Below, piece after piece: positions 1 through 12,262 of a DNA stretch of 64,000 nt (positions are counted from its first letter, which is position 1; each line of letters starts with the position of its first letter). The DNA is taken from the NCBI RefSeq assembly GCF_020085105.1, contig NC_058045.1, forward strand, positions 8,136,333-8,200,332. Direction: 5' to 3'. Under the pieces are notes generated by a model. That model worked only from the letters and a program-made list of their open reading frames with translations, was not told the DNA's origin and did not search any database. The position numbers were made by a program, and so were the translations under genes. This DNA is from Siniperca chuatsi (taxonomy: Eukaryota > Chordata > Actinopteri > Centrarchiformes > Sinipercidae).

Positions 1-358
1 AAGTGATTCTGGGTGTTAGCCAGGGCCAGTATGTCGATCTGCTCTGGGTGGACTGGAGTCACCAGCAGCAACTGGCTGCTGTCTGGCTGGTGAGGCCGCC
101 TTCTCGTCCTCTCGGCTCCAGCTGTTACTGCTAAGGATGGGATTATGTTCATTTGGGTAGTTGTGCAGAATTGGCACACATTTAACCTTTCCTTGCACCA
201 CATTTGGTCAAAATGCTCATCATCTGTTCTGGGCCCACACTGCAGTGAAGGTAAGCAGGCAGCCAAGGCTTTTATCTGGCCTTTAGTCAGAACAGACGAC
301 CTGAGGTTTGACACTCCCATCTTAATGATCCTTCGCCTTGTCCATGCATGGTTACCGC
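1..358 (-). CDS. Partial coding exon of an unrecognised gene (runs off the left edge)
   Basis: Read on the minus strand, one frame stays open from about 358 down to base 1 (about 119 codons), which is unlikely by chance at this composition. It begins after an AG acceptor (TGCAAAG, around 359-364). The translation includes TRRRIIKMGVSNLRSS, ALAACLPSLQCGPRTDDE, HFDQMWCKERLNVCQFC and LLLVTPVHPEQIDILALA. Several cysteines, including a CxxC (CQFC), could bind zinc, but I recognise no domain. A basic, proline-rich, probably disordered stretch follows. The frame joins without a stop to a small exon at 500-528. The reading frame is a sequence observation; that it is a gene is inference. The 3' end of the gene lies outside the window and the remaining 5' exons were not found. 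Confidence 0.45.
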
Positions 359-499
359 CTTTGCATTTACCAAAACAAAGAGAATTAATTTAGTGTTAAT
401 TTGTTTTATATTGAAAATGTATACCTTGTACTCGCATACTTTTTTTTGTAATGCAAAGTCACTCAATGGAGTTTGGATTCTGTGCAGAGGGTGGCATAC

Positions 500-528
500 C
501 TGCAGTTTCATTCCTGTGGCATGTTGAC
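500..528 (-). CDS. Putative 29-nt exon of the same unrecognised gene
   Basis: On the minus strand a TTTTCAG acceptor is followed by 29 nt and a GTATGC donor. In the frame that joins the exon at 1-358, it reads STCHRNETAG without a stop. Very short exons are hard to prove from one genome; the support is the two good splice sites and frame continuity. Confidence 0.3.
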
Positions 529-2149
529 CTGAAAACAAGTGTCAAAATACATATTTCTTCTCTTTCAGTAAGAAATTGTTCAGAAACAAAATTCATTTTG
601 CTCAGCTGAAACAAATTTGAATGACACCTTTTTTGCATCTGACTGAGCGCAGTTTTTGAATCAGCACAACATAACATTCTGGATTCTGACAGTTGTTGTA
701 GAACTAATAATGATAATGAGGATCTGTGAAACTGTGAAAGTGTGTGTCAATGATTACAAATCAGAAAAAGATGACATACCGTAAACAGAACTTCGACCAA
801 AGATATTGTGAAAATGAATTAGTACAGTAGTAGCAAGTACGGTAACCCTAACCCTGTCAGATAACATCTAGTTGTTCAAAATTTAAGGGTTTACTTACTC
901 ATTAACTGTATTGTTAGCTGTTGGATTTTTTAAAAACTCCAAAATAGTGTATACTCACTGATATGATTTTATGTATTATATTTCTGTTTTTGAAATGTTA
1001 GCAGTCTGATACACATCCTGTGAAATCTCTCAGCCCATTGTGCGGGTAAAAAGAGAGAATAATTTAGTATTTCGATTTCTCTGAAGGTCGTAGGTCTTTG
1101 GAATTGGAAGGTGAGTGAATGAATGTATGTTGATGGAACGTATTTAGAAGGACAAAATAAAATGAAAACAACAAGAAAAGGACTCTAAGGAGAAAAGCCG
1201 TCATTGTAATTTTTCTTCACTCACTCTGTGTTTTTAGAAATACCACAAAATAACTCACATTACACTTACATAAAGAATACTGGCTGGCATTATTGTCTTC
1301 GTCAGCATCACATCACAACTTATCATCAGGTACATGTTACAAAATTAAGGACACATTGCTCCTTTGAAGGGAAACTATTCATCTCTTTTGCTGTTGGTGT
1401 GGGAGGTGTGCATATGGCTTTGCTGAAATAACTAAACAATTCTATGACGCTGCAGGGCTGCATGTACATTATATTAATCGTAACTTGGCTGGCTACTGAA
1501 ACAAAGATCCTAGCATCCACTTCTTCACAGTATCACCTGTACTGTATGTACAATATGTGGACTTAGATCTGCTGCATTTAGCTGCTTTTGGAAGGCATTG
1601 AGGTTGTCATTATGTAATCCTGTCCTTTCTTTGGTGGTGCTATAGTGATTGTTACTAAGGACGCGTCTGAAGCCTGCAGACTACTCGAGTAGGATTGTTA
1701 CATAACGCTGCTTGTTTTTTTTGTGTGTGTTTTCTCTTGTCGCTTTGTTGCCTGCTGAACCCGAGGGAGAGTGTGACGTCTGATGGGATATTACCTTAAC
1801 AAGCCCACAGGGCCCAGGTCACGGTAGGTGTAACATGATCTACTTGTAATGCACAGAGACATACAGCAACCATCAGTGTGTCATTTTTGCAACTTACTGT
1901 TTATTGGGTAGTTTTTCAATACACATTCAAGATATTACCTCCATTTTTCCTAAAGACTCTACTTACCCTCCCTCTCTAACCCATCTTCCCCCTGCTGTAT
2001 CAACATCCTACGTTCATGCGTCCTGTCTTTGTGCAGTCTGTCTGCATTGCACTTCAGTGGCAACCAGCAAACAGTTGGTTATTTACGCATCCAGCAGTTA
2101 CAGAGCGACATTATCATTATTTGTAGTCGTCTTTGTGTCCATCTAATGA
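529..2149. other. Intergenic or intronic DNA, no feature seen
   Basis: AT-rich sequence without convincing exons. It may be intron of the minus-strand gene whose 3' part lies at 1-528. Short open frames here have no coding character. Confidence 0.5.
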
Positions 2150-2556
2150 ATGTCCAATATTCACTCACCTTTAAGCTCTGTCTCTACCAACTCCTGACGA
2201 AAATATCTGGTTCTTTGGCTGCTAAATGCTCCACTGTGTTCACCAGCTAGTCGCTAATTGTGTCTTTTCTGCAGTTTGGTGCTGAGCAGGTAGTGTGCAG
2301 TGGGTTTTTAGAGCTTTTTCTCTGAAAACAGCTGCCTGCTGCAGCCAAAAACGACACTAAGTACACACAAAGTAGTGGACCGGACAGCTAAACAATGAGC
2401 TGAAACTCGATATAAAGCTCCGTAAAGCTGAGGGGAGCTACAGATAATGATAGTGATAATTCTCTGTAGGTTCATCACTACGACTGACCCCTTTAACATT
2501 GTCACATTGTTTTTACATTGTACATTCTTATTATAAAAATATTGATTATCGCCACT
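2150..2556 (+). repeat. Interspersed repeat family E, copy 1
   Basis: The central part (about 2186-2345) is clearly related to 17415-17575: both contain TTTGGTGCTGAGCAGGT, an AGCTAGTCGCTAA segment and AGAGCTTTTTC...GAAAACAGCT. The right end runs into a TTTAAA at which family B starts. Boundaries are approximate. No coding capacity; probably a non-autonomous transposon. Confidence 0.55.
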
Positions 2557-3085
2557 TTAAAGGAATAGCTCAACATTTTGGGAAATTCACCTATTATCTT
2601 TCTTGCCAAGAGTTAGAAGAGAAGATTAAAACCACTCTCATGTTTGTACGCTAAATATGAAGCTACAACCAGTGGCCAGTTAGCTTAGCTTAGCTTAAAG
2701 AATGGAAACAGCTGTAAAAACACGTGTGTGAAGTGTAAAAGTATTTAAAAAAACAGGTGCAGTAACTTCCTGGAGTCTCTGCTGGTCATTGTGATGTCAA
2801 GACATGTCACAAACCACAACTAATTTTTATACTATGGTTTTTGTACGGTTTAAACAAACAAGACACATTGTGTTAATTAGTGAGCTTTAGAGGTGCTGGT
2901 AGGCAGATTTTGTCTCCTTTGGACAGAGCCGGGCTAGCTGTTTCCCTTTGTTTCCAGTCTTTGTGCTAAGCTAAGCTAACCAGCTGCTGGCTGTAGCTTC
3001 ATATTTAATGGACAGGTATGGTATCGATTTCCTTATTTAACGTTCGGCCAGAAAGTGAATAAGCATATTTCCCAAAATGTCTATT
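2557..3085. repeat. Palindromic MITE family B, copy 1 (TTAA-flanked at left)
   Basis: It starts at a TTAA with AGGAATAGCTCAACATTTT. The arms are inverted copies: GCTTAGCTTAGCTTAA with GAAGCTACAACCAG on the left, GCTAAGCTAAGCTAACCAG and GTAGCTTCATATTTAA on the right. The second copy, at 6282-6757, ends in the inverse of the same terminus followed by TTAA. The right terminus of this copy has decayed. Confidence 0.65.
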
Positions 3086-4558
3086 TCTGTAATTCCACTC
3101 GGATTCTTCAACTTCTGCTTTATGTTCCCCCAACAAGGACAAAAGTTAACACCAACCAAGGCAGTCAGGCTGTCTTGATGTAGCTCTAAGTTCACTGCAG
3201 ACTGTGAAGTAAAACTGAGCATTTGACAGTTCAGCAGGCTGGGTCATGACAGCAAGATCTGCACTGAAACAGTCTCGATATAGCTCATGTGTGTATGCTT
3301 GTTGTCAGAGTTACACAAACAGAGAGAAGAAGAAGGAGGAGGAGAAACACTGAGCGCATTACAGTGAAGAGAAGAGATATTTTCAGTCTCTCGGAGTCTT
3401 TAAGGCAAAGCTGTCCTCTGGTGAGGATTAGGGATCGTTGGGTAGTAAGCAGAGGCTGGCCGCAGGACTGTGGACATCTAAGAAAGGCATTCCTTGCGAT
3501 GCTGTGGCTGTGGATTCAGACACAGTTGGAAGGATGCATTAAAGCGAAAGAGAGGAGGGTAGGAGGTCAGAGGAGGAGAGACTAGTAGCAGGTGCACACA
3601 GCGCTGTAGGAGGATAGTGGATTACTGACTGCAGGATTAAAGTGTGAATGTTGTTGTAGTGATGATGAGGAGGGGTGAGACCAGGGTGAGAAGTTGATGT
3701 GACTCAGCTCTCACAGCCACTTCCTTTGGCGCCTTCGGGATGGACAGATGAAAGGAGGAGCAGGAGCGACTCATCTTGTGGTCAGCTGACTCACGATATA
3801 GCAATGGATACTGGGAAAGGAAGCATGTGTTGGGTGATGGGGGGCTGGACTTACGTATGCATGTGTGTGAATGTACTATGCCTTTGACAGAGGCACAATT
3901 ATTCCATTTCCTGTCACAGCAGAGGAATGCAGGGTGAGATTCCTGCTCTGTGATTCGTGGCCTCTTACCTGCCATCACCATGCGGATACTATTTCATCCC
4001 TCCATTTCCCCCTCGGCCGGGGAATTCCCCAGTTTGTGTGGTTTTACTGGAGGAAGTTACAGAGTTTGTATTCCGTAAGCTGTGCTTGTTCTGGTAATAA
4101 TTAGATACTTCAAGTTGTGGTTAGTTTAACAAAGCTATGTTCCTGTTTTCTCTACACACAATTTATTTTGCTCATTTGAAGGAGGTCGGGAGTGTAATCC
4201 ACTCGTAAATGAGGGAAACCAAGGAAAGATACTGCTGTGTTGTTTTCGCTGCATTTTAGAGCTAGTCATGTACAAGCATGGAGGTAATAGCTCTGGAGGA
4301 TGTGGATGAAATGTGTAAGTAGAGTAATTGCTTGTTTGCTTCGCGAGAGCAAGGTGCTTTGTCATGCCGGGTGTTTGATGTTTGTGAGAGAGTGAATGAG
4401 TTTAAGAAGGTGCTACTGTAATTTTTATTTCCTGTATGGTTAATTATCTTGTGAGAGGCAAACTGGTTTTTTAAGGCTTGCAAAACATTCATATCTCCAA
4501 TGTTTACATCCTTATAATTTACTGTAAATAAAGATATTAATACAGCGCAGTCTCTCTG

Positions 4559-4608
4559 CGTGTGTGTGTGTGTGTGTGTGTGCGTGTGTGTGTTTCTGTG
4601 TGTGTGGG
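4559..4608. repeat. GT dinucleotide microsatellite
   Basis: Imperfect (GT)n of about 50 bp with single-base interruptions. Confidence 0.95.
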
Positions 4609-5560
4609 AGCCCGTGTTGACTCACAGTTACAATAATGACTGGCAGAGCGGTGGATGAACAGCTCACTCTGACTGTACAGAGCAGAGAGAGGGAGAGAGA
4701 GAGGAGAGGGGGCTGTGCTCTGCCTGGCATCTCCATCTCATAAGTCCTCAGCCGCTCAGTGTGTCCATCCACACAAACACATCCATACAGAGAGAAGACA
4801 ACCCTGAGGACTACGGCGCCTACAGTGCAGCATAATATAGTACACTTCAGTACAGTGCGAGGCGGGACCAGCTTTTAGTTGGAGCAGCAAGTGTGATTGG
4901 TGACAGATCATTTGCAACAGGTTAGTGTCTGTGCTCATGTATGTGTTAATTTTTTGGGTTATTCAGTGTTGTAAAGATATGTTTTTACTTACAGTCCTAC
5001 TGTTTCACAACTTGTGTGATAAATTGCGTAATTGAATGGGGTGTTACGAAAAATGACGTAGCAGTTTCACTTTCAGTCTATTTTTGAAGCACAGTCAGTC
5101 ACCTGTAGCCATGCCCAGTGACTTGATTTCTCTTTATGTCTTAAAACACTTGCTGTCAAGGCTTGTTTGGCTATAAATTTTTTTTTCCCTGAGTAGCATT
5201 TACTGAAAAAGTAAACAACTCTACTATTAACAAGATGAACAAATTTGAGATAATGGTGGGAGGAAATGAATCAGCGATCTCTCCACGAGGAGGTCCAGCA
5301 TGAAGGTTTCTTCTGTGTTCTCAAATGCAATGATAAAAGTATTAGAAGTAGTCCTTCTGTCTCTTAGCCCTCCCAGAGAAACACTTTCTTTCTCTCTGTA
5401 CAGAGAAATGTGATGCCACTTGGTGTGACTGTGAGGCTCAACATCATTCCTTCATTACTCATAAAGGAATTTTTAATTATCTTGGGTTTATGTGTGTCCA
5501 TGGCATTTTCTGTCTTTATTTTGCTCTCTTGCTCTCATATAAATGTTGCATATGTGAGTG

Positions 5561-5609
5561 CCAGGTGACCACACCTGGATCCTGTCCTACATTGGTGTGG
5601 GTATATATA
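5561..5609 (+). promoter_or_regulatory. Paired E-box palindrome followed by a TATA-like box
   Basis: CCAGGTG (5561-5567), four spacer bases, then CACCTGG (5572-5578) form a perfect inverted repeat containing CAGGTG and CACCTG, the type of site bound by Snail, ZEB or E-protein factors. TATATATA follows at 5602-5609. No convincing exon was found just downstream, so promoter status is uncertain. Confidence 0.3.
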
Positions 5610-6068
5610 GCTACAGAACACACTCCCTGCAAACCTCATTCTGTCATTTAAATCCTTCGTCTAATGAAGTCTTCCTTTGTCTGCACACAGTCACTGATCT
5701 CAGGCAAGGCGATAAAGGTCCAGAATAATTAACGGCAGACTGTCTCTAAAATCCCCTGGTTGCTCATCCTCCAACATCAAATACGATGACATTTATTTCC
5801 ATATTTTGACAAAAGTAAATCCATTTCTGTTTCTCTTATGCACTCGTCTTCATACATAACAGATATGTTATCATAAACAGGAGCCTGTCCACTGCTGCCT
5901 CTTCAAAATGAAAAGCCCAGGAAATATTTTTTATGACTCATCTGTCACAAGGTTGATTGCTTTAAGTAAAAGAAGCAGAGTTGTTGTCTTGGCACACATC
6001 TCAGTTGAATTGTTGACATCATAGACTGCATGGGTTTTTTCCATCTGGCCAGAGCCTCACTGGGTTTC

Positions 6069-6226
6069 TTTTTTTAAAGGTTATTTTATACCTTTATTAG
6101 ACAGTGAGGCAGACAGGAAAGAGAGAGATGTGACATGGAACAAAGCTTACCAACAGCTGGACTCGAACAGGCGACGGTTGCGACCACGTGGAATGTGCTG
6201 TAACCATTTGGCTATCGAGGCGCTCC
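6069..6226 (-). mobile_element. tRNA-derived SINE, minus orientation
   Basis: On the minus strand it starts with a tRNA-like head (GAGCGCCTCGATAGCC) and a B-box-like TGTTCGAGTCC near 6158-6168. A CT-rich body and an ATAAAGG/A-rich tail follow. The layout is the same as in the SINE at 54335-54551. Confidence 0.7.
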
Positions 6227-6281
6227 TCCTTACTGGCTTTCTGATCCTAGAAGCATCCTGTAGAGTCCTGTCACACTTCTC

Positions 6282-6757
6282 TTAAAGCAGATTTTAGGAA
6301 ATAGGCTTATTCACTTTCTTGCCGAGAATTTGATAAGAAGATTAATACTACTGTCCATTCATAATGAAGCTACAGCCAGCAGCCGGTTAGCTTAGCTTAG
6401 CATAAAGACTGGAAACTAGCCTGACTCTGTACAAAGGTAACAAAATCCACAGTAACAGCACCTATAAAGTTCGCTAAAACTTGCTGTTTTTACACTATGT
6501 TTTTTTACGGATTAAACAAATGACATATAACATGTTAATTTGTGAGCTTTATGTTACCTTCAGACAGAGCCAGGCTAGCTGTTTCCCGCTGTTTCCAGTC
6601 TTTATGCTAAGCTAAGCTAACTAAGCTAAGCTAACTGGCTGCTGACTTTAGCTTCATATTTAATGAACAGATGCGAGAGTGGTATCAAACTTTTTATATA
6701 ACTCTCAGCAAGAAAGCAAATAAGTGTATTTCCAAAAATGTTGAACAACTCCTTTAA
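6282..6757. repeat. Palindromic MITE family B, copy 2
   Basis: Flanked by TTAA at 6282-6285 and 6754-6757. It has the inverted arms GCTTAGCTTAGCATAAAG and GCTAAGCTAAGCTAACTAAG, an extra direct repeat of the GCTAAGCTAA unit in the right arm, and a terminal TGTTGAACAACTCC. The TTAA target suggests piggyBac-type mobilisation. Confidence 0.65.
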
Positions 6758-9700
6758 CCTGAGAAGCAGGACCTCTTTGATGATGCTTATATTTGTCTGC
6801 ATGTCACATGAGCAAAAAAGACTTTTCATTGGGAGTAGATCATCTCAGAATGAAACACCAGTCATTTTTCTGTTTTGTTGCTTAGTAAAAGTGCCGTTTT
6901 AAAGGTTAAATGCTTCAAAAAGGTTTAAGTCACCCCAAGGTTTGGCTGACTCATGTTCCCCTCATCTTCTCAACTGATCAAATTCATCAGTCAATACTTG
7001 AAGAACCTAAATGTCAATTTTGTGTCCATGTTCATGTCATGATGAATAGAAAACCTTTCCACTAGATTCACTCCCTCCTCCCTTCGTCATCTATATGCCT
7101 CACAGGCACATGATTCATGGGGTTATACCTTCCGCCATTAAGGATAATTGCTCTGCTTGCCCTAGGTGTGAACTCACTTAAGCGCGCTGAGGAGCATTCA
7201 GTCCGATACGAACATGAAGCTGCAACGAAATACACACCACCTTCAGGAAGAGCTCAGGGCAACGACACATATCATATCCTCCTTCTCCATGAAGCAGAGT
7301 CTCCACTGATCTCTGCGCCTCATATCCGAGTGATGACTGATTGACTCACTCCTGCTCTGAATTCCTGGATGCTTTATGACTCCAGACAAAAATATTGTGG
7401 TGATGAGAGACAAATTGATGACTACAGTTTGGAAGCCTACCGGGGTTTCTCTCATTTAGCTGTGTCTCACTCATCATCCCAGTTTGTTGACACAGAGCAT
7501 TTACCATCAAACCCAGAGGAGGGTAGAATTTAATATTTTTGTGTGATGTGGCAAGATTGCACTGCGACAAATCTTTTCCTTGCATGAAAACATCTGTTAT
7601 TCTACATATTTTTGTCTCTGCGTGTTGTGTTTATGTTTATTTAGATGAGATTTGGCTGATGAACGTGGTAGGAAGGAAGGGGAAGAGGAGGTGTGATGAG
7701 CAGTGTGTCATGTGATAAACCTTCACCCCCTGTTCAAATGAAGCCATCTGGGAACAAACATGAGTCATAGCTACTATGGTGGAAGCATTATTATTAGACC
7801 TCCTAGACCTTTATGGTGCACATTTAATGTAGTTTATCACAAAGACAGGATACAGGGAGAAACAGCTAGCCTGGCTCTGTCCAAAGGTTACAAAGTCCAC
7901 CTACCAGCTTAATAATTAACATGTATCTTGTTTGTTTAATCAGTAGAAAAATCTATTTGTAGTTTTACCACGTCAGTCTGATATGATTGTTTTACTGTAA
8001 TGATGTTTGGTTGTGATGAGTTTGGTCTCTGGTGGAGGTGCGGCCTGCTGACCCAGGTAGGTGGAGTACCAGGAGACACCCGGGGGTTTCCTCCAAGCTT
8101 TGCTGACACTGTCTCTACAAAAATATCCATTTGAACTTCAAGAGGTTCACTTTAAAAAAATTTCCACCGCTGGGTCATTGGTTTGGCTCTGGCTTTCAAT
8201 GTAACCACACCCTCTGCTGTTTGTTTGTAGAACGGGCCATCGTGCAGAGAGAGGAGCAAATACAGGACAGCTGCCCTCTTCAAACAACAGCTACTTTTGA
8301 CCTACATCTGCATCCAATTAGTAAAACAAGGCTCATCAGTCCATATTACACAACATCAAGGATCTCTTTCTCTGTATCCAACATGTCTTGTATTGCATGT
8401 TTCAAGCATAATGCACTGTCTATCAAATCAGAAGGCTTGTCGAGTTGAGGACTGCACTCAGAAACTGATTTCATTTGGTGACATAGATGTTTGTACCCAG
8501 TCTCTAGCACCATATGAAATCAGTGTTCTGGGAGGTGGACTATCAGCATGTACAGACGTTGTACATGAATAAACTGAAATATGAGATGTTCTTGTGATGC
8601 CAAAAAGTGGGTCACATTTGTATAAATTACTGTACTCTCCTGCTTCATTCACTAACTGGTCACAGCTGCAACCTGCTTCTTGTTAAATCTTTTTTTTTCC
8701 CCTCACTGTGTCTCTCATTGACTCAAATATACATTTATCATGATTCCACTTTCATTAATAAATTCTGTTATTTAATGTATTTTGGATAATTAAGTCTTCC
8801 TGAACAGTGGCCATAACTGCCAACTAAGAGATAAGGTAAATGCAAAAACGTAGTGTAACAGTAGTAAGCAGAGAAGAGTCACAAAGTCAGACTCAGTGAT
8901 TTAAGTTACACAACAATATCTAAAGTTTGCTAACATTAGCCACCATAAGCTACTGGTCATACCAGACCAAGTAAGGATGTAGCAGCAAAACCCCTGAGTG
9001 TACTGAATTGAGCTATGGTGCGTTGTATTGCCTTTGAATTCAACATTTCATTTGTAAGAGGAAGAACGCTGCCTTTCTTATTTTAAAAGCTACATAGTTT
9101 CACTTTAAAGGCTCATTCTCTGACTGAAGTCTGCTACCAACTGGCGTGCTTGTCATCCCATTACAAAGTTTTCTCTATGTAGTTTTTTTACTTTAAAATG
9201 ATTATGAAATGTACTATTTAGATTTCATCAAAACAAATCAGTGTAAGGGATCGCAACTTTATACAGTTTTGAGACAATCAGAGGTTGCTCTACATATTTA
9301 TGAAATACTGAAATTAACCTGTATTTTGTTGTAATAAACGTGTAAAATTATATTAAGGTGTTTGCTGTGTCCGTAATACATGTCACAGATAAAATAAATT
9401 AATCGCAATAAAAGTTTTCAGTGCCGCTACCGTACATTTACATATCCCTGGACTTCATCTGTCAACTGGAGATTATTTCTTCTGAGCACTCAAGGTTTTC
9501 TAGCTTCAGCTGAAATTAATTGAAATGGCTGGATTTAATCCATCTCCCTCATTAAACTTGACTCAGTTCTTGAAAATATATTACATAACATAAGTGTTTA
9601 AATAGTCTCATCACCTGTTGGATTTAATGGAGCAAATAAATAACTTGCAAAAATACATCCAATTTCAGAGTGAATGTTCCTTCTTGACCTTGGAAACAGC

Positions 9701-12000
9701 AGTTGACAAAACAATCTCACCACAAAGTCCATTTAGTAGCTTTTTGTTTTAAGATTATTTTTTGGGCTTTTTGCCTTTATCTGATAGGTAAAAAAGAGGG
9801 TGATTGTATACGACTGAAAGCTCCAGAGAAGCCACTAAATGGACCTTGAGGTGAGATTGTTTTGTCAAATGTACCCATGTGTTTGTGGGATTGTTTTTAT
9901 TTAATGCAATGACAAACTCACACTACTACAAATGGTTTCTGCTCACAAACTGCTAGCCATAAGGTACGGTGCACGTCTTCTTGTCCATAAGGAATAATTT
10001 CAAAATGGCCTCGCCACCTTGACTTCATGAAGACACTACAGCAGTGATGTCAGGCACCATACTGACTGACAGGTATGCTGATTGAAGAGGAGTAGATGGC
10101 CCCACTGAGGTGATGATGTGCTCATGAAGGACAGAGCTATCGGGTCCACGGAGCTCAACGCGTCCTGTTTGACTAATGGTCAGGTCATCCTATAGGGGAC
10201 GTTTCAGCAGGCTCAAAGAGTATCTATAAAATCTAATCATCATCCTTATATCGAGGGTTACTGCATATCACCAGTCTTACCTTAAGATATGTATTTTTGA
10301 TGAAAAACCAATAAATGTGGAGGGAATTAATGACGTCATAGTTTTCATCCAGTATTTGACATTTTACATGTATTGCCTTTATACTGAAATGAAAATAGTT
10401 TCTGAGTTGTAGATTATATATCAAAAGCAGTATGCATGAGAGAAGTTACAGGCAGGCATTCTGATGCAATATTTATATGATAACATTCATTTTCATAATA
10501 TTTACATCCCTGTCCCTGAACACAAACAAGTCTTTGTATTCAAATGAGATATTTAACAAACTGGTATCTTATTTTCTATAATGTCGTACAAGTTTATGCT
10601 TTTTCTCACTTCGACCCACCGCTTTAATTCACACACACTGACAGTCATGGCAACATTAACTCACAAGGACATCGTGGGGCAAAAATAACATGTGGGCCCC
10701 CACTGACCCGCTTGTGCTCAGAAACCATCCCGTGTTGCTCCTCAAATTGTTAAGTAAAACTAAATGCCTGTGAACTCCTTTAGTACCATATTCGTTCTAG
10801 AAACTATAATAAATACAATATATACAGTATATGTTAGGCATGTTAGTTTTTTGCAATTTTCATTCAAATTCTTCTCTGCAAACTAGGGCTGCAACTAACC
10901 ATAATTAAATCCTGCAATTATTTTCATTATCAATCAGTCTGTCTATTATTTCTTTTTAGATTAATTGATTAACAATTTGGTCTGTAAAATGTCAGAAATT
11001 AGTGAATAATGACCATCACAAGTTGAAGGTGATGTCTCAAATTGCTTGCCAACCAATAATGCAAAACCCAAAGATATTAAATTTGCAACAATTAAAAACA
11101 GAGAAGAGCAGCTCATCCTTACATTTGAGGAGCTGAAACCAGAGGAATACTTGATAAATAACTTTATCAATCATTAATTATCAAAATTTTTGACATTTAA
11201 TTTTCTTTTGATCAACAAATAAATGTATCAATTCATTGTTTCAGCACTACTGCATACTCTGTCTTGAGAAAATGTATACATTGTTTTGGAGAAATGTCAT
11301 TGTTGCATGGCCAATATGACTTCTATTTTTGTATGCATTATCAAAATTATTTGGGGCAAGAAAATACAACCTAGAGATTAAAACTGTTCTCAATCTCATG
11401 CAAAAATCGGATAAAACAAGTGTTTATCAATTCCAAGCGGGGCAACTTTATCAGAATCAAAATCAGAATCAGGTTTATTGCAAAGTACAGGGAATTTGCC
11501 TTTGCCTACATTGGTGCTTAACAATAAACATGGTAAGAGAAAATAAAAAATTAAATTAAAAGGAAGTAGGCTACTGCAAAAGTAAAGAAACATAAATATA
11601 AAATATGTATAGTAAAAATATTTTTTTAAATAAATTATTAAATACGTACAATATATATGTTTCTAAAATGAAAGATTGTGCAGGAATGTGCAAAATACTG
11701 ACAAAGGAATGTGCAAAAGTTCACGGTATGAAGTATAACGAATATGTGCAATGTACTGAGATAATAATCCAAACGATGTGCGTTAATGTAACGCATTGAG
11801 ACAGATGTGGATACTTTACGTTATCTTTATATATTTCTCCCCAGTTTCCACACTGAATTGATGGTATATGTTTTATTAAATCCACTATTGTTTAATTCCC
11901 TGCTAACATACTGTATACTGTATTTATAAAAGGTATGTTTTATGGTTGGTTTGCTTTCCATTATTCCTCGCTGGTAAGTAACATGATTATGCTACATTCA
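6758..12000. other. Intergenic DNA upstream of NET1
   Basis: No gene recognised. It contains a fragment of family B (about 7838-7925), a SINE-like tail on the minus strand (about 9750-9830) and the repeat scrap at 11441-11520. The rest is AT-rich and featureless apart from TGASTCA words. Confidence 0.5.
11441..11520. repeat. Fragment of a common fish repeat
   Basis: CAGAATCAAAATCAGAATCAG followed by GTTTATTGCAAAGTAC and GGGAATTTGCCTT resembles a widespread teleost repeat whose consensus reads AATCAGAATCAG...TTTATTG...AAGGAATTTG. This is recognised from memory of that repeat, not from a search. Confidence 0.5.
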
Positions 12001-12262
12001 AGGTCCTCTTACAAAAGTCTCCCTGGCCCCTCCCACCTCATGGTCTCCTAGCAGCAGAGCTCTGAGCCCTCTCCTGATTGGTCCATTTCCAATAATCCGC
12101 CATATTCAAACTTCCGCCGTAGTGTGTGTTCTGTTGTCATCGATCTTCAGCTTTCTTTGTACGCATCGGCTTAGTTTTCATACGTCTGGATTTTTGTCTT
12201 TTGTTCGCTTAGCCGTAATTACGTCTCGGTGTAACTGATTTCAAAACGAAGCCTCCTGCAAA
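12001..12262 (+). promoter_or_regulatory. Promoter and 5' UTR of NET1
   Basis: This stretch precedes the NET1 start. It carries an inverted CCAAT (ATTGG, 12077-12081) and a direct CCAAT (12089-12093) 8 bp apart, and CpG-containing sequence up to the start codon. No TATA box is evident. The transcription start was not located. Confidence 0.45.

Larger units (their letters stand above)
3086..6068. other. Intergenic, no gene seen
   Basis: Holds a GT microsatellite (4559-4608), a GA-rich run near 4683-4712, a candidate promoter (5561-5609) and several TGACTCA words. The open frame at 3289-3585 begins with an arginine run from AGA/AGG repeats and lacks splice or codon support. Confidence 0.5.
3700..9565. 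promoter_or_regulatory. Cluster of nine AP-1-like TGASTCA words
   Basis: Exact TGACTCA or TGAGTCA words begin at 3700, 3787, 4618, 5934, 6947, 7342, 7761, 8719 and 9559. A random 5.9-kb sequence would hold fewer than one. The nearest complete gene is NET1, 3-9 kb downstream. The words are seen; enhancer activity is inference. Confidence 0.25.

Noticed and set aside
16-201. 61-codon minus-strand open frame
   Set aside because: It is a shifted frame of the longer open exon at 1-358, which continues to the window edge and has better splice support.
843-855. Telomere-like TAACCCTAACCCT
   Set aside because: Only two units; no array.
3289-3585. Arginine-rich open frame of 98 codons
   Set aside because: The Arg run comes from a simple AGA/AGG repeat; no splice sites or homology support coding.
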